A stretch of DNA of 64,000 nucleotides from positions 186,001 through 250,000 of the forward strand of contig NZ_QQBB01000005.1 in the NCBI RefSeq assembly GCF_003350535.1, given 5' to 3'. Below are positions 9,574 to 18,181 of this stretch, in pieces. The notes under the pieces are model-generated. The model had not been told where the DNA came from. It saw nothing but the letters and a program-made list of their open reading frames with translations, and ran no database searches. A program made the translations under genes and the position numbers. The stretch comes from Microvirga subterranea (lineage in GTDB: Bacteria > Pseudomonadota > Alphaproteobacteria > Rhizobiales > Beijerinckiaceae). The first letter of the stretch is position 1. Each line of letters starts with the position of its first letter.

Positions 9574-11080
9574 CCCCCAGCGCCCTCAGCATGACCAGCA
9601 GCGCCGCGCCGTAAACAAGCGCGCCGCCCGTGCTGAGGAGGCCGAGCAGGATCTGGTTGCGCCAGGCGGGAAGCGTGCTGGTCCAGGCCGCGAGCGGCGA
9701 CGGCGCGAACCACGCAAAGGCCCCGAGCAGCAGGCTCGCGACGACGACCGCCGCGAGCGTGCGCCCGAGGCCGCCGTTCGGCGCCATCCAGTCCCGGCGC
9801 CAGGCGAGGAACACGAGAAGGCCGAAATTGATCCAGATGCCGACGGCTGTGCCGAGCGCCAGGCCGACCACGCCGAGGCGGTCCATGAGCAGGATCTTCG
9901 TCGCCACGTTGACGGCGACCGCCGAAAGGGACGCGATGAGCGGCGTCACCGTGTCGGAGCGCGAGTAGAAGCTCGCCACCGCCGAACGGATCAGCACGGC
10001 AGGCGGCAGCGCCAGCGCATAGGCCGCCAGCACCGCGCCGGAGCGCGCCGCCGCCGAGGCGTCGAAGGCGCCGCGCTGGAACAGGGCCGACATGATCAGC
10101 TCGGGCAACGTGATGAACGCCACCAGGAAGGGCGCCGCGAGCGCCACCGTCATGCCCATGGCCCGGTTCTGCGCCGCATGCGCGCCCGCCACGTCGCCGG
10201 TGGCGATGCGGCGGCTCATCTCGGGCAGCACCACCGTGCCGGCCGCGATGCCGATCACACCGAGAGGCAGCTGATACAGGCGGTCCGCATAGTAGAGCGA
10301 CGCGACCGCGCCGGTCGGCAGGAACGATGCGATGATCGTGTCGGCGAACATGGCGAGCTGCACCCCCGCCGACCCGATCACGGCCGGGCCCAGGGTCTTG
10401 AAGAACTTCGTCATGGCCGGATCGAGGCGCGGGGTCTCGATGCCCGGCGTCACCTTGATGCGCCGTGCGGCGAACCAGACGAGCGCCAGCTCCATCACGC
10501 CCGCCGCCGCCACGCCCCAGGCGGCCGCATGGCCTGCGCTCGGGAACAGGAACGTGAGGCCGAGCGCCGCCACGATGGCCACGTTGAGCAGGACCGGCGC
10601 GGCAGCCGCCGCCGCGAACTTCTCGTGGGCGTTGAGAATGCCGGAGAGGATCGTCACCAGGGTGATGAAGAGGAGATACGGAAAGGTGATCCGCGTCAGC
10701 GTCACGGCAAGGTCGAACTTCGCGGGATCCTCCGAGAAGCCGGGCGCCAACATCGTCACGACCACGGGCATGCCGATGAAGGCCGCGATCAGCACCAGGA
10801 CCTGCACGATCAGCATCAGGGTGGTGATGCGGCTCGCGAACGACCGGGCGGGCGCGATGCCGTCCTTCTCCAGCACCTGGGCATAGGTCGGCAGGAACGC
10901 GCTGTTGAACGCTCCCTCGCTGAAGATGGCGCGGAAGTGGTTCGGGATGCGAAGCGCCACCAGGAACGCGTCCGCCACGAAGCCCGCGCCCATCACGGCG
11001 GCGATCACCACGTCGCGGATGAAGCCGGTGAGGCGGGAGACGAGCGTCCATCCGCCCACGGAAAGAATTTTTCTGAACAT
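9554..11080 (-). CDS. murJ: Lipid II flippase MurJ
   Basis: A 508-residue polytopic inner-membrane protein of the MOP exporter superfamily. It flips lipid-linked peptidoglycan precursor to the periplasmic face. It opens with MFRKILSVGGWTLVSRLTGF, the canonical MurJ start containing the conserved SRxxGFxRD region, and has about 13-14 hydrophobic segments. FFKTLGPAVIG and the long central arginine-poor helices fit the family. It lies 3 bases downstream of a glycosyltransferase gene and is probably translated from the same message. Its last 20 bases overlap the convergent cyclase. Confidence 0.93.
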   Translation of the reverse strand: MFRKILSVGGWTLVSRLTGFIRDVVIAAVMGAGFVADAFLVALRIPNHFRAIFSEGAFNSAFLPTYAQVLEKDGIAPARSFASRITTLMLIVQVLVLIAAFIGMPVVVTMLAPGFSEDPAKFDLAVTLTRITFPYLLFITLVTILSGILNAHEKFAAAAAAPVLLNVAIVAALGLTFLFPSAGHAAAWGVAAAGVMELALVWFAARRIKVTPGIETPRLDPAMTKFFKTLGPAVIGSAGVQLAMFADTIIASFLPTGAVASLYYADRLYQLPLGVIGIAAGTVVLPEMSRRIATGDVAGAHAAQNRAMGMTVALAAPFLVAFITLPELIMSALFQRGAFDASAAARSGAVLAAYALALPPAVLIRSAVASFYSRSDTVTPLIASLSAVAVNVATKILLMDRLGVVGLALGTAVGIWINFGLLVFLAWRRDWMAPNGGLGRTLAAVVVASLLLGAFAWFAPSPLAAWTSTLPAWRNQILLGLLSTGGALVYGAALLVMLRALGVRLQRR

Positions 11081-11083
11081 GGA

Positions 11084-12070
11084 TCAGGCCCGGCGGTAGC
11101 GGAAATCGTCCGACACGAGGCTCGTGCTGACCTCCGCGGCGCCGCCGATGCGCTCCGCCACGACGTAGAGCGGGCGACGCTTCACCTCGGCGAAGATGCG
11201 GCCTACGTACTCGCCGATGATGCCGAGCGACATGAGCTGGATGCCGGAGAAGAACATCACCGACACGATGAGGCTCGGGAAGCCCGGAAGGTCGGTGCCG
11301 AAGAGCAGCGTGCGCACCATGAAGTAGATGGCGGTGGCGATCGACATGAACGAAATCACGAAGCCCAGATAGGTCCAGACCCGCAGCGGCGCCGTCGAGA
11401 AGGCGGCAATGCCGTCGAAGGCGAAGCGGAAGAGCTTGCGGAAGCTCCATTTCGTGGTGCCGAAGCGTCGCTCCTCGACCACGAAGGGCACGCCCGTGTC
11501 CTTGAAGCCGATCCAGGCATAGAGGCCCTTCGAGAAGCGCGCCTTCTCGCCAAGCGCCCGCAGCACCTCGACGCCCTTGCGGTCGATGAGGCGGAAGTCG
11601 CCGGCGCCCGGCGGCAGCTCGATCTCGCCGAAGCGCGCGAAGAGGCGGTAGAACAGATGCGCGAAGCCGCGCTTGACCCGGGTCTCGTCCGAGCGGTCGG
11701 TGCGCTGGCCGTAGACCATGTCGTAGCCTTCCTTCCAGCGTTCCACGAAGGTCTCGATCATCTCGGGGGGATGCTGCAGGTCCGCGTCCATGATCACGAC
11801 CGCTTCCCCACGGGCATGGTCGAGGCCGGCCGCGATGGCGGTCTCCTTGCCGAAGTTCCGGCTGAAGGACACGGCGCCGATGCGCGGCTCCGTCCGGCTG
11901 ACCGCCCTGATCCGTTCCAGCGTGTCGTCGCGGCTGCCGTCATCCACGAAGATGACCTCCCACATCGACGTGATCCGGTTGAGGACCGGCAGGAGACGTT
12001 CGCACAGGGGCGCGATGTTGGCGCTCTCGTTGTGGACGGGAATGATGACGCTGAGCTTGGGCGACGCCAC
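11084..12070 (-). CDS. Membrane-anchored family 2 glycosyltransferase (GtrB/DPM1-like)
   Basis: A protein of about 328 residues that transfers a sugar from a nucleotide donor to a polyprenyl phosphate. The N-terminal GT-A domain opens with KLSVIIPVHNES and carries the DADLQHPPEMIE metal motif and VYGQRTDR. Two C-terminal membrane helices follow, as in GtrB. A GTG start at 12070 is preferred because it has an AAGGA ribosome site about 7 bases upstream; an ATG at 12097 has none. The gene sits directly upstream of murJ with a 3-base gap, which hints at envelope glycan work. The sugar is unknown. Confidence 0.85.
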   Translation of the reverse strand: MASPKLSVIIPVHNESANIAPLCERLLPVLNRITSMWEVIFVDDGSRDDTLERIRAVSRTEPRIGAVSFSRNFGKETAIAAGLDHARGEAVVIMDADLQHPPEMIETFVERWKEGYDMVYGQRTDRSDETRVKRGFAHLFYRLFARFGEIELPPGAGDFRLIDRKGVEVLRALGEKARFSKGLYAWIGFKDTGVPFVVEERRFGTTKWSFRKLFRFAFDGIAAFSTAPLRVWTYLGFVISFMSIATAIYFMVRTLLFGTDLPGFPSLIVSVMFFSGIQLMSLGIIGEYVGRIFAEVKRRPLYVVAERIGGAAEVSTSLVSDDFRYRRA

Positions 12071-12135
12071 GCAATGATCCTTCGTTGTCGCGCGCATTGA
12101 GAGACGAGTTTGCGGCTTTGCTCAAGAGGGATAGC

Positions 12136-12179
12136 GCATCGTGCGGAAAAGTGGACCCGGTTTTCCGCTCGAACGATGC
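12136..12179. repeat. Palindromic intergenic repeat, family C (first hairpin)
   Basis: GCATCG... and ...CGATGC ends enclose a stem with GGAAAAGTGG near one side and TTTTCCGC near the other. Elements of this pattern are widely scattered in Hyphomicrobiales intergenic DNA. This one lies between the glycosyltransferase and the deacetylase. Confidence 0.6.
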
Positions 12180-12194
12180 GCCCATTTGTCGGGT

Positions 12195-12244
12195 GAGCAT
12201 CGGATAAATTCCAAAAGTGGTCTCCACTTTTGGGTCCGATGCTC
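12195..12244. repeat. Palindromic intergenic repeat, family C (second hairpin)
   Basis: GAGCATCGGA at the left end is matched by TCCGATGCTC at the right, and the inner arms CCAAAAGTGG and CCACTTTTGG pair across two bases. The element ends only 33 bases before the start of the deacetylase gene. A relative is found at 24335-24381. Confidence 0.65.
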
Positions 12245-12277
12245 TACGGTGCGGCAAAGCTGAATTTGGGGATATCC

Positions 12278-13132
12278 ATGGTGTCGAAGCGTTCCGTCGT
12301 GCTCTGCGCCGATGATTTCGGCCTCACCGACGGGGTCAGCCGGGGCATCCTGGAACTCGCCGAAGCGGGACGACTCTCCGCCACCGGCGCCATGACCAAC
12401 ATGCCGGGCTGGCGGCGCAATGCTCCGGGATTGCGGCCACTCGAAGGCAGGATCGGCGTCGGCCTGCACCTGAACCTCACGACGGGAGCGCCCCTCGGAC
12501 CCGTGCCTGGTTTCGCGGACGAGGCATTCCCGCCTCTCAAGGAAGTGCTGCGCCGTACCTTGGCGCGGCGGCTCGCCCCCGATGCGATCCGCGGCGAGAT
12601 CGCCCGCCAGCTCGACGCCTTCGAGGAGGTCCGCGGCGCCCCGCCGGATTTCGTCGACGGGCACCAGCACGTCCACGTGCTGCCGGTCGTCCGGCAGGCG
12701 CTTCTGGCCGAGCTGAAGGGCAGGGGCTATGCGGGCCGCCTGTGGCTGCGCGACCCCTCCGACCGGATCGGCGCGATCCGCAGGCGCCGGATCGGCCGCG
12801 GCAAGGCCCTCGTCGTAAAGGCGCTCGCCCGCGGCTTCCGTCGCAGCGCCCACAGGGCCGGGTTCGCGACGAACGACGGCTTTTCCGGCTTTGCGCCGTT
12901 CGACCTGTCGGTGCAGGCCGGTGTCATCTTCGCGGATGCCCTGACGGCCCTCGGGTCGCACCCGGTCGTCATGTGCCACCCCGGCCACGTGGACGAGGAA
13001 CTCCGCAGCCTCGATCCGGCGGTGGAAAGCCGGGAGGCGGAGCTGGCCTATCTGGCGTCGGATGCGTTTGGGGCGGTGCTGGAGGAGAGGGAAGTGAAGC
13101 TGGCGCCTCATCCTCACGCTGCCTCATCCTGA
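12278..13132 (+). CDS. hpnK: ChbG/HpnK (YdjC-like) family deacetylase
   Basis: A carbohydrate deacetylase-like hydrolase of 284 residues. The metal-binding start VVLCADDFGLTDGV (near residues 6-19), the VDGHQHVHVLP histidine motif (near 125-135) and MCHPGHVDEEL near 230 are all present. The family includes hopanoid-associated HpnK and chitooligosaccharide deacetylase ChbG. The hopanoid label is by similarity only, since no other hpn gene is nearby. Start at the ATG before VSKRSVVL. The last codons and the stop (CCTCATCCTGA) fall inside an interspersed palindromic repeat, so the C-terminus has been set by that repeat. Confidence 0.75.
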   Translation: MVSKRSVVLCADDFGLTDGVSRGILELAEAGRLSATGAMTNMPGWRRNAPGLRPLEGRIGVGLHLNLTTGAPLGPVPGFADEAFPPLKEVLRRTLARRLAPDAIRGEIARQLDAFEEVRGAPPDFVDGHQHVHVLPVVRQALLAELKGRGYAGRLWLRDPSDRIGAIRRRRIGRGKALVVKALARGFRRSAHRAGFATNDGFSGFAPFDLSVQAGVIFADALTALGSHPVVMCHPGHVDEELRSLDPAVESREAELAYLASDAFGAVLEEREVKLAPHPHAASS

Positions 13133-13227
13133 GGAGCGGCGAAGCCGCGTCTCGAAGGATAATCCAGAGAGCGCTGGAAACGCCCTCGTGCTTCGAGACG
13201 GACCTAACGGTCCTCCTCAGCATGAGG
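13122..13227. repeat. Interspersed palindromic repeat, family A, copy 1
   Basis: The left arm CCTCATCCTGAGGAG and the right arm CTCCTCAGCATGAGG are near-perfect inverted copies. Inner blocks CGTCTCGAAGGAT and GTGCTTCGAGACG also pair. The same design recurs at 56525, 59876 and 60448. This copy overlaps the 3' end of the deacetylase gene. Confidence 0.8.
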
Positions 13228-13253
13228 GCTTCGGGGGATACGCCACGGACGAA

Positions 13254-13278
13254 CATGGCCGGGACGAGCCCGGCCATG
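13254..13278. repeat. Perfect 10-bp hairpin CATGGCCGGG
   Basis: CATGGCCGGG pairs exactly with CCCGGCCATG across ACGAG. It lies 26 bases past the sodB stop codon on the minus strand. There is no T-run; it may help end the sodB message, or be a scattered repeat. Confidence 0.5.
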
Positions 13279-13303
13279 ACGCAAAAATCGGTCGCAGCTC
13301 GGA

Positions 13304-13903
13304 TTACCGCGTGGCGGTCTCGAACATCTCCTCGACGTGCTCCCAGTTCACCAGGTTGTCGAGGAAGGCCTTGAGGTAGTCGGGACGGCGGTTGCGGTAG
13401 TCGATGTAGTAGGAGTGCTCCCACACGTCGCAGCCCAGGATCGGCTGGGCGCCGTGCACGAGCGGGTTCTCCCCGTTGGGGGTCTTCATGACGGTGATCT
13501 TGCCGTCCTTGACCGCGAGCCAAGCCCAGCCGGAGCCGAACTGGCCGACGCCGGCCTGGATGAAGTCCTCCTTCATCTTGTCGACGGAGCCGAGGTCCTC
13601 GACGATCTTCTTCTCGAGCTTGCCGGGAAGCGCGCCGCCGCCATTGGGCTTCATCCACATCCAGAAGTGGATGTGGTTGTAGTGCTGGCCGGCATTGTTG
13701 AAGAGCGCCTGGTTCTTCCCGTAGGAGCCCTTCACGACCTCCTCTACGCTCTTGCCCTCGAACTCCGTGCCCTTGAGCAGGTTGTTGCCGGTGTTCACGT
13801 AGGCGGCATGATGCTTGTCGTGGTGAAACTCGAGCGTCTCCTTCGACATGTAGGGCTGCAGCGCATCGTAGGCATAGGGAAGTTCGGGCAGGGTGAACGA
13901 CAT
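13304..13903 (-). CDS. sodB: Superoxide dismutase, iron/manganese type
   Basis: A 199-residue enzyme that dismutates superoxide to oxygen and hydrogen peroxide in the cytoplasm. It opens FTLPELPYAYDAL. Metal ligands are H27 (FHHDKHHAAYV), the histidine in QHYNHIHFW, and the aspartate and histidine of DVWEHSYYIDYRNRR. The NNAGQHYNH and GGGALPGKLE features fit the iron-type alphaproteobacterial branch, though cambialistic metal use cannot be judged. Monocistronic, with a 260-base intergenic region upstream. Confidence 0.95.
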   Translation of the reverse strand: MSFTLPELPYAYDALQPYMSKETLEFHHDKHHAAYVNTGNNLLKGTEFEGKSVEEVVKGSYGKNQALFNNAGQHYNHIHFWMWMKPNGGGALPGKLEKKIVEDLGSVDKMKEDFIQAGVGQFGSGWAWLAVKDGKITVMKTPNGENPLVHGAQPILGCDVWEHSYYIDYRNRRPDYLKAFLDNLVNWEHVEEMFETATR

Positions 13904-14163
13904 CGGCGTCTCCTTTGGGTTGAGCGACCTGAGGACATTCCAGGGACGCGGAATGATCCCTCGTCTTCTCGTGCCGCATTATCTCGACGAACCGGTTCGC
14001 GATCGTCGAAGAATGCTCCGGGGCTTAGTTAAAGCGCCACAGGCCCAAGAGCAACGGCCAAGCTACCGACTTTTTTCCGGCCAAGCTTCCCATGATATTG
14101 CCTTTGGCCTATAGAGCCATAGCTTTGCCTTGGGATTAGCTTACGTTGCGTAATGGAGACCGC

Positions 14164-15150
14164 ATGAACATCGCCCTTTTCGCCATCGCTGCTGCGATGA
14201 TTGTTGGCGGATTGCTGGCGACGTTTCTCGGATGGGACATTGTTCTGGTCGAGCGCGGCTGGACCATGGTGATCGCCGGCAGCGTCTTCGCTGCGAGCGG
14301 CGCGCTGCTGCTCGGAATCGCGGCGGCCGTTTCCCGCCTCACGCAGATCCAGGCGGAGCTCAACCGTCTTCACGCGAGCCTCAGCGAGGAGGAGACGCTG
14401 ACCCGCCAGCCTGCGCCGGACCTGTCGAGCGCCGCGCTCGCCGGCGGCCTTCTCGGCGGCGCGGCCGGAGCCGGCGCGGCGACCTTGGCGGAACCCGAGC
14501 AGCCTCCGCTTCCGCTCTTTCCCGAAGCCGCCGCGCCCGAGCATGAGCGCGAGGAGCCGGAAACGCTTCGCCGCGAGGAGCCGGCGCCCGAGCCCGTCGT
14601 GCCGCCGGAGCCGAGGATCTATCCCGAGCCGGTTCGCGAAGCGGAGCAGGCCCGCGAAGAGGAAGAGGCGCCCGAGGTCCGCCTGCCGGATTTCCTGATC
14701 GCCGGCCGCTATCGCGAGACCCGCGAGGAGATCGAGGAAAGCGAGATCGACGAGGGCCTCTACGCGCCCGGCCCGATCGACGAGAAGGTCGACCTCGCGG
14801 CGACGCCTGCGGAGTCCGGCCCGGTTGCTGGCACCGAGGAGGAGGAGCCGCGCGGCGAGGAGCTTCGCGAGCCCGAGACGCCGCCCGAGCCGATCGTCGA
14901 ACCTGCCGAGGAGCGGGAGCCCGAGCAGGAGCCCGAGGCTTCGCCGGAGCCGGAAAGGGCCGAGGAGCCGACGACGGCCAGAGCGGTCATCGGCACCTAC
15001 AATTCCGGCGACAACCATTACGTGATGTATTCCGACGGCTCGATCGAGGCCGAGACGCCTCAGGGCCTGTTCCACTTCAACTCGCTAGACGAGCTGAAGG
15101 AGTTCATCGCGTCCGGCGGCGAGAGCAACCAGGGATCGTCGGCTACTTGA
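14164..15150 (+). CDS. Membrane-anchored protein with acidic proline-rich linker, function unknown
   Basis: A 328-residue protein. Two N-terminal hydrophobic helices (about 2-22 and 33-57) are followed by a coiled stretch, then a long Glu/Pro/Arg-rich disordered region (about 100-275). A small C-terminal domain follows, with GTYNSGDNHYVMYSDGSIEAE and LFHFNSLDELKEFI. The layout suggests an inner-membrane anchor with a tethered cytoplasmic domain. The start is the ATG 9 bases after GGAG; a TTG 18 bases upstream is less likely. The stop overlaps the convergent isochorismatase by 8 bases. No family was recognised. Confidence 0.75.
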   Translation: MNIALFAIAAAMIVGGLLATFLGWDIVLVERGWTMVIAGSVFAASGALLLGIAAAVSRLTQIQAELNRLHASLSEEETLTRQPAPDLSSAALAGGLLGGAAGAGAATLAEPEQPPLPLFPEAAAPEHEREEPETLRREEPAPEPVVPPEPRIYPEPVREAEQAREEEEAPEVRLPDFLIAGRYRETREEIEESEIDEGLYAPGPIDEKVDLAATPAESGPVAGTEEEEPRGEELREPETPPEPIVEPAEEREPEQEPEASPEPERAEEPTTARAVIGTYNSGDNHYVMYSDGSIEAETPQGLFHFNSLDELKEFIASGGESNQGSSAT

Positions 15151-15700
15151 TCAGCGCCGACAGGGCGCGGAACTCGTCGGTGCCCGCCTTTTCCAGCCAC
15201 TCGAACAGGACCATCTCGGTCGTCACCCAGTGACATCCGGCATGAAGAAGCCGTGCGCAGGCCGCGCTGACGCTCGCGGGCGCGCGGCTCGACACCGCAT
15301 CGGCCACCACGAAGACGTTCAATCCGGCCGCCCTGAGCCCGAGCGCCGTCTGCAGCACGCACACATGGGACTCGACCCCGCAGAGCACCGCCTGGTCCCT
15401 GCCTTCGCCGCGTAGTCCGGCCACCCGCTCCATCGTGGCGGCATCGCGTGCGGCGGAGAACGCCGTCTTGGGCAGCACGACGGGATCGGAGGGGCGTGCC
15501 GCCTCCAGGATCTCCGGAACCGTGGGGCCGAGGCCCTTCGGATACTGCTCGGTGACCGTCACGGGCACGCCGAGGCGCTGGGCCGCCGCGAGCAGGATCT
15601 TGGCGCGGGGCACGATCTGGTCCCCGTCATGGATCGCCGGCATGAGGCGCGCCTGCATGTCGACGACCATCAGGTGGGAGCGGGCGGCGTTCAGCAGCAT
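15143..15700 (-). CDS. Isochorismatase family cysteine hydrolase
   Basis: A 185-residue hydrolase of the isochorismatase-like fold (YcaC/nicotinamidase branch). The catalytic set is the aspartate in LMVVDMQARL (D14), the lysine in VLPKTAFSAA, and the cysteine in GVESHVCVLQTALGL. The substrate is unknown; family members cleave amides or vinyl ethers. It begins 6 bases after the stop of the large HWE kinase, so the two are likely co-transcribed. Confidence 0.85.
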   Translation of the reverse strand: MLLNAARSHLMVVDMQARLMPAIHDGDQIVPRAKILLAAAQRLGVPVTVTEQYPKGLGPTVPEILEAARPSDPVVLPKTAFSAARDAATMERVAGLRGEGRDQAVLCGVESHVCVLQTALGLRAAGLNVFVVADAVSSRAPASVSAACARLLHAGCHWVTTEMVLFEWLEKAGTDEFRALSALIK

Positions 15701-15706
15701 GGCGGC

Positions 15707-18091
15707 TCACTGGTCCGGGTTGAAGAGCGGCGGGTCGCCGGGGATCGGCAGCTCCATGGTAAAACGGAAGCCGTCCTCCGGGAACTCCATCTTGACCTCG
15801 GCCTGGAGCTGGGCGGCGAGCACCCGCTGCAGCAGCCGCGAGCCGAAGCCCTGGCGGGTCGGCATGGAGACGCGGGGGCCGCCCCGCTCCGCCCAGGAGA
15901 AGCGCAGCCGCGGCCGGGGCTCGCCCGGCTCGATCCGCCACGTCACCTCGACCTGTCCACCGAAGGTGGAGAGGGCTCCGTGCTTGGCCGCGTTGGTGGT
16001 GAGCTCGTGGATCGCCATGCCGATCGGCACCGCGGCCTCGGATGGCAGCTCGACGGAGGGACCCTCCACGATGACGCGGTTGCGCGCCTCGTCCTCGTAG
16101 GGGCCGAGCTCCGTCTGGACCAGCTCCTCGAGGGAGGCCTTCTGCCAGAGGTCCTCCGTGAGCAGGTTGTGCGTGCGGGCAAGCGACACGATGCGGCCGA
16201 CGAAACCCTGATAGAACTCGTCGATGCTCGACGCGGTGCGCGCCGTGGAGCCGACGATCGCCTGCACGGTGGCGAGCGTGTTCTTCACCCGGTGGTGCAG
16301 CTCGCGGATCAGCAGGTGCTGGCGTTCCTCCGCGTGCTTGCGGTCCGTGATGTCCTGCACGACGCCCGTCATGCCGCTCAGGATTCCGCTCTCGTTGAGC
16401 GTGGTCTGGCCTTGCGCCGCAACCCAGGCCCGGGCGCCGTCGCTCGCGCGCCGGATCCGGTACTCCACATCGTAAGGCACCTGGGTTTCCATGGAGCGCA
16501 GCATCGCGGCGGTCGCGCGCTCCATGTCGGCCGGGTGGAGCAGGTTGCGCAGCTCCGTCCAGGTGATGGGCGTGGCCGGATCGACGCCGAAGATCTCCGC
16601 CGCCCGCGGCGACAGGGTCATGGCGTCGCTCGCCATGTCCCAGCTCCAGTCGCCCATCTTGGCGGCCCTGAGCGCGATGCGGAGCTGCTCCTCGCTCCGG
16701 CGCAGGGCGTGCTCGGTCTCCTTGAGGTCGTGGATGTCGACGCTGGTCCCGCACCAGCCCCGGAAGGCGCCCTTGGCGTCGTAGACCGGCCCCATCTGGA
16801 TCAGGTGCCAGCGATAGGCCCCGCTCTGCGTGCGGTAGCGCATCTCCGTCACGAAGGACGACCGGGCCTCCCGGGCCGGCCTGACCTCCTCCAGCACCCG
16901 GGCGAGGTCGTCCGGGTTGACCCAGCTCATCCAGCTGTCGCCGAGGGACTGTTCCACGGGAAGCCCCGAGAACTCGCGCCAGCGGTCGTTCGCGTAGACC
17001 AGGTGCAGGTTCTCGTCGATGATCCAGACCAGCGCCGGAAGGGCTTCGGCGATGAGGCGGAAGCGCGCCTCGCTCTGCCGCAGCGCCGCCTCGGCCCGGG
17101 CGCGCTCCACCGCGATCCAGGTGCGCTCCGCCACGTCCTCGATGAGCGCGGCGTCGTTCGCGGACCAGGTGCGGGGCTCGGCGGCGTTGAGGTAGAGCAG
17201 GGCCGTCAGGCGGCGGTTCTTGAGAAGCGGCACCGCGATCGCCGCCCGGGCGTTTACGGCGCTGAAGACGCCGCGGATGGCCGAGGCGCTCCAGCGGGGC
17301 TCGTTCTGCACGTCCTCGATCGCGAGCACATGTCCCTGCCTCAGCTCCGCCAGCATGTCGGGCACGAAGTCCTCGAGGCGGTAGTGGCGCCCCTCGTTGC
17401 TGATGGCGCCGCGCGACCATTCCCGTTCCACCAGGACCATGCCGCGCTCCTCGTCGACCTCGCCGTAGCCGACGCAATCGACCTTGAGGAACTGCGCGAG
17501 GCCGCGGGCGGTGGCTTCCATGATCTGCGAGGGATCGTCGATCTCCCTCAGGCGGTCGTTCAGCCCGAGGAGGAATTCCTGGCGGCGCTGGGCGAGGTTG
17601 ATCTCCTCCTTCACCCGTTCGCGCTCGGTCACGTCCTGCAGGACCCCGAAGACGCGCACGGGCCGGTCGTGATCGTAGACGGCGCCGCCGCGGACCAGGA
17701 TGCGGCCGATCCGGCCGTCGGGACGGATGATCCGATGCTCGATGTTGAAGTCGGTCTTCGTCGACAGGGCGTAGGATATCGCCTGCGCGATCCGCTCCGC
17801 GTCGCCCGGATGATAGAGGGCCTCGATCTGCGCATGGGTGACGGGACCGTCGGGCTTCAGCCCGAGGATGGACTTGGCGGTTGCGTCGATCGTGAGGGCG
17901 TTCGTCTCGACGTCCCGCTCCCAGGAGCCGAACCGTCCGATGTCGAGGGCCATCCGCAGGGCTCCGCGGCTTCGGCGCAGCTCGGCCTCGGCCGCGGCCA
18001 GGCGAGCCTCCAAATCCCCCGTCCGGCCGGGGGATTCCGCCGCCGTCGCGGCCGCCTCCCCGTCGGAGAGCATCTCCTGCTGCTTGGTCAT
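15707..18091 (-). CDS. Multi-domain sensor histidine kinase: PAS, GAF, PAS, PAS and HWE kinase
   Basis: A 794-residue soluble sensor. A PAS domain lies near 45-135 and a GAF domain near 165-320. A second PAS (LPALVWIIDENLHLVYAND) begins near 330 and a third (GDWSWDMASDAMTLSPRAAE) near 460. The kinase part begins near 590. RELHHRVKN places the phospho-histidine at about H600, HELTTN is near 695, the WAERGG motif near 733, and QGFGSRLL near 748. No transmembrane segment is visible, so it should sense a cytosolic signal such as redox state, light or a ligand. It is first in an apparent operon with the isochorismatase; no response regulator is adjacent. Confidence 0.9.
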   Translation of the reverse strand: MTKQQEMLSDGEAAATAAESPGRTGDLEARLAAAEAELRRSRGALRMALDIGRFGSWERDVETNALTIDATAKSILGLKPDGPVTHAQIEALYHPGDAERIAQAISYALSTKTDFNIEHRIIRPDGRIGRILVRGGAVYDHDRPVRVFGVLQDVTERERVKEEINLAQRRQEFLLGLNDRLREIDDPSQIMEATARGLAQFLKVDCVGYGEVDEERGMVLVEREWSRGAISNEGRHYRLEDFVPDMLAELRQGHVLAIEDVQNEPRWSASAIRGVFSAVNARAAIAVPLLKNRRLTALLYLNAAEPRTWSANDAALIEDVAERTWIAVERARAEAALRQSEARFRLIAEALPALVWIIDENLHLVYANDRWREFSGLPVEQSLGDSWMSWVNPDDLARVLEEVRPAREARSSFVTEMRYRTQSGAYRWHLIQMGPVYDAKGAFRGWCGTSVDIHDLKETEHALRRSEEQLRIALRAAKMGDWSWDMASDAMTLSPRAAEIFGVDPATPITWTELRNLLHPADMERATAAMLRSMETQVPYDVEYRIRRASDGARAWVAAQGQTTLNESGILSGMTGVVQDITDRKHAEERQHLLIRELHHRVKNTLATVQAIVGSTARTASSIDEFYQGFVGRIVSLARTHNLLTEDLWQKASLEELVQTELGPYEDEARNRVIVEGPSVELPSEAAVPIGMAIHELTTNAAKHGALSTFGGQVEVTWRIEPGEPRPRLRFSWAERGGPRVSMPTRQGFGSRLLQRVLAAQLQAEVKMEFPEDGFRFTMELPIPGDPPLFNPDQ

Positions 18092-18181
18092 GAACGCATA
18101 CCTGACAAAACCCCGATCGCCTCGTTCAGCCCCTTCGCCGGCCCCGCCTTCCTTCGAGAACCCGGGGACATAGGGCTCCGA

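Noticed and set aside
10178..12100. 640-codon plus-strand frame opposite murJ and the glycosyltransferase
   Set aside because: Arg/His/Glu-rich translation without domains, exactly antisense to two strong genes.
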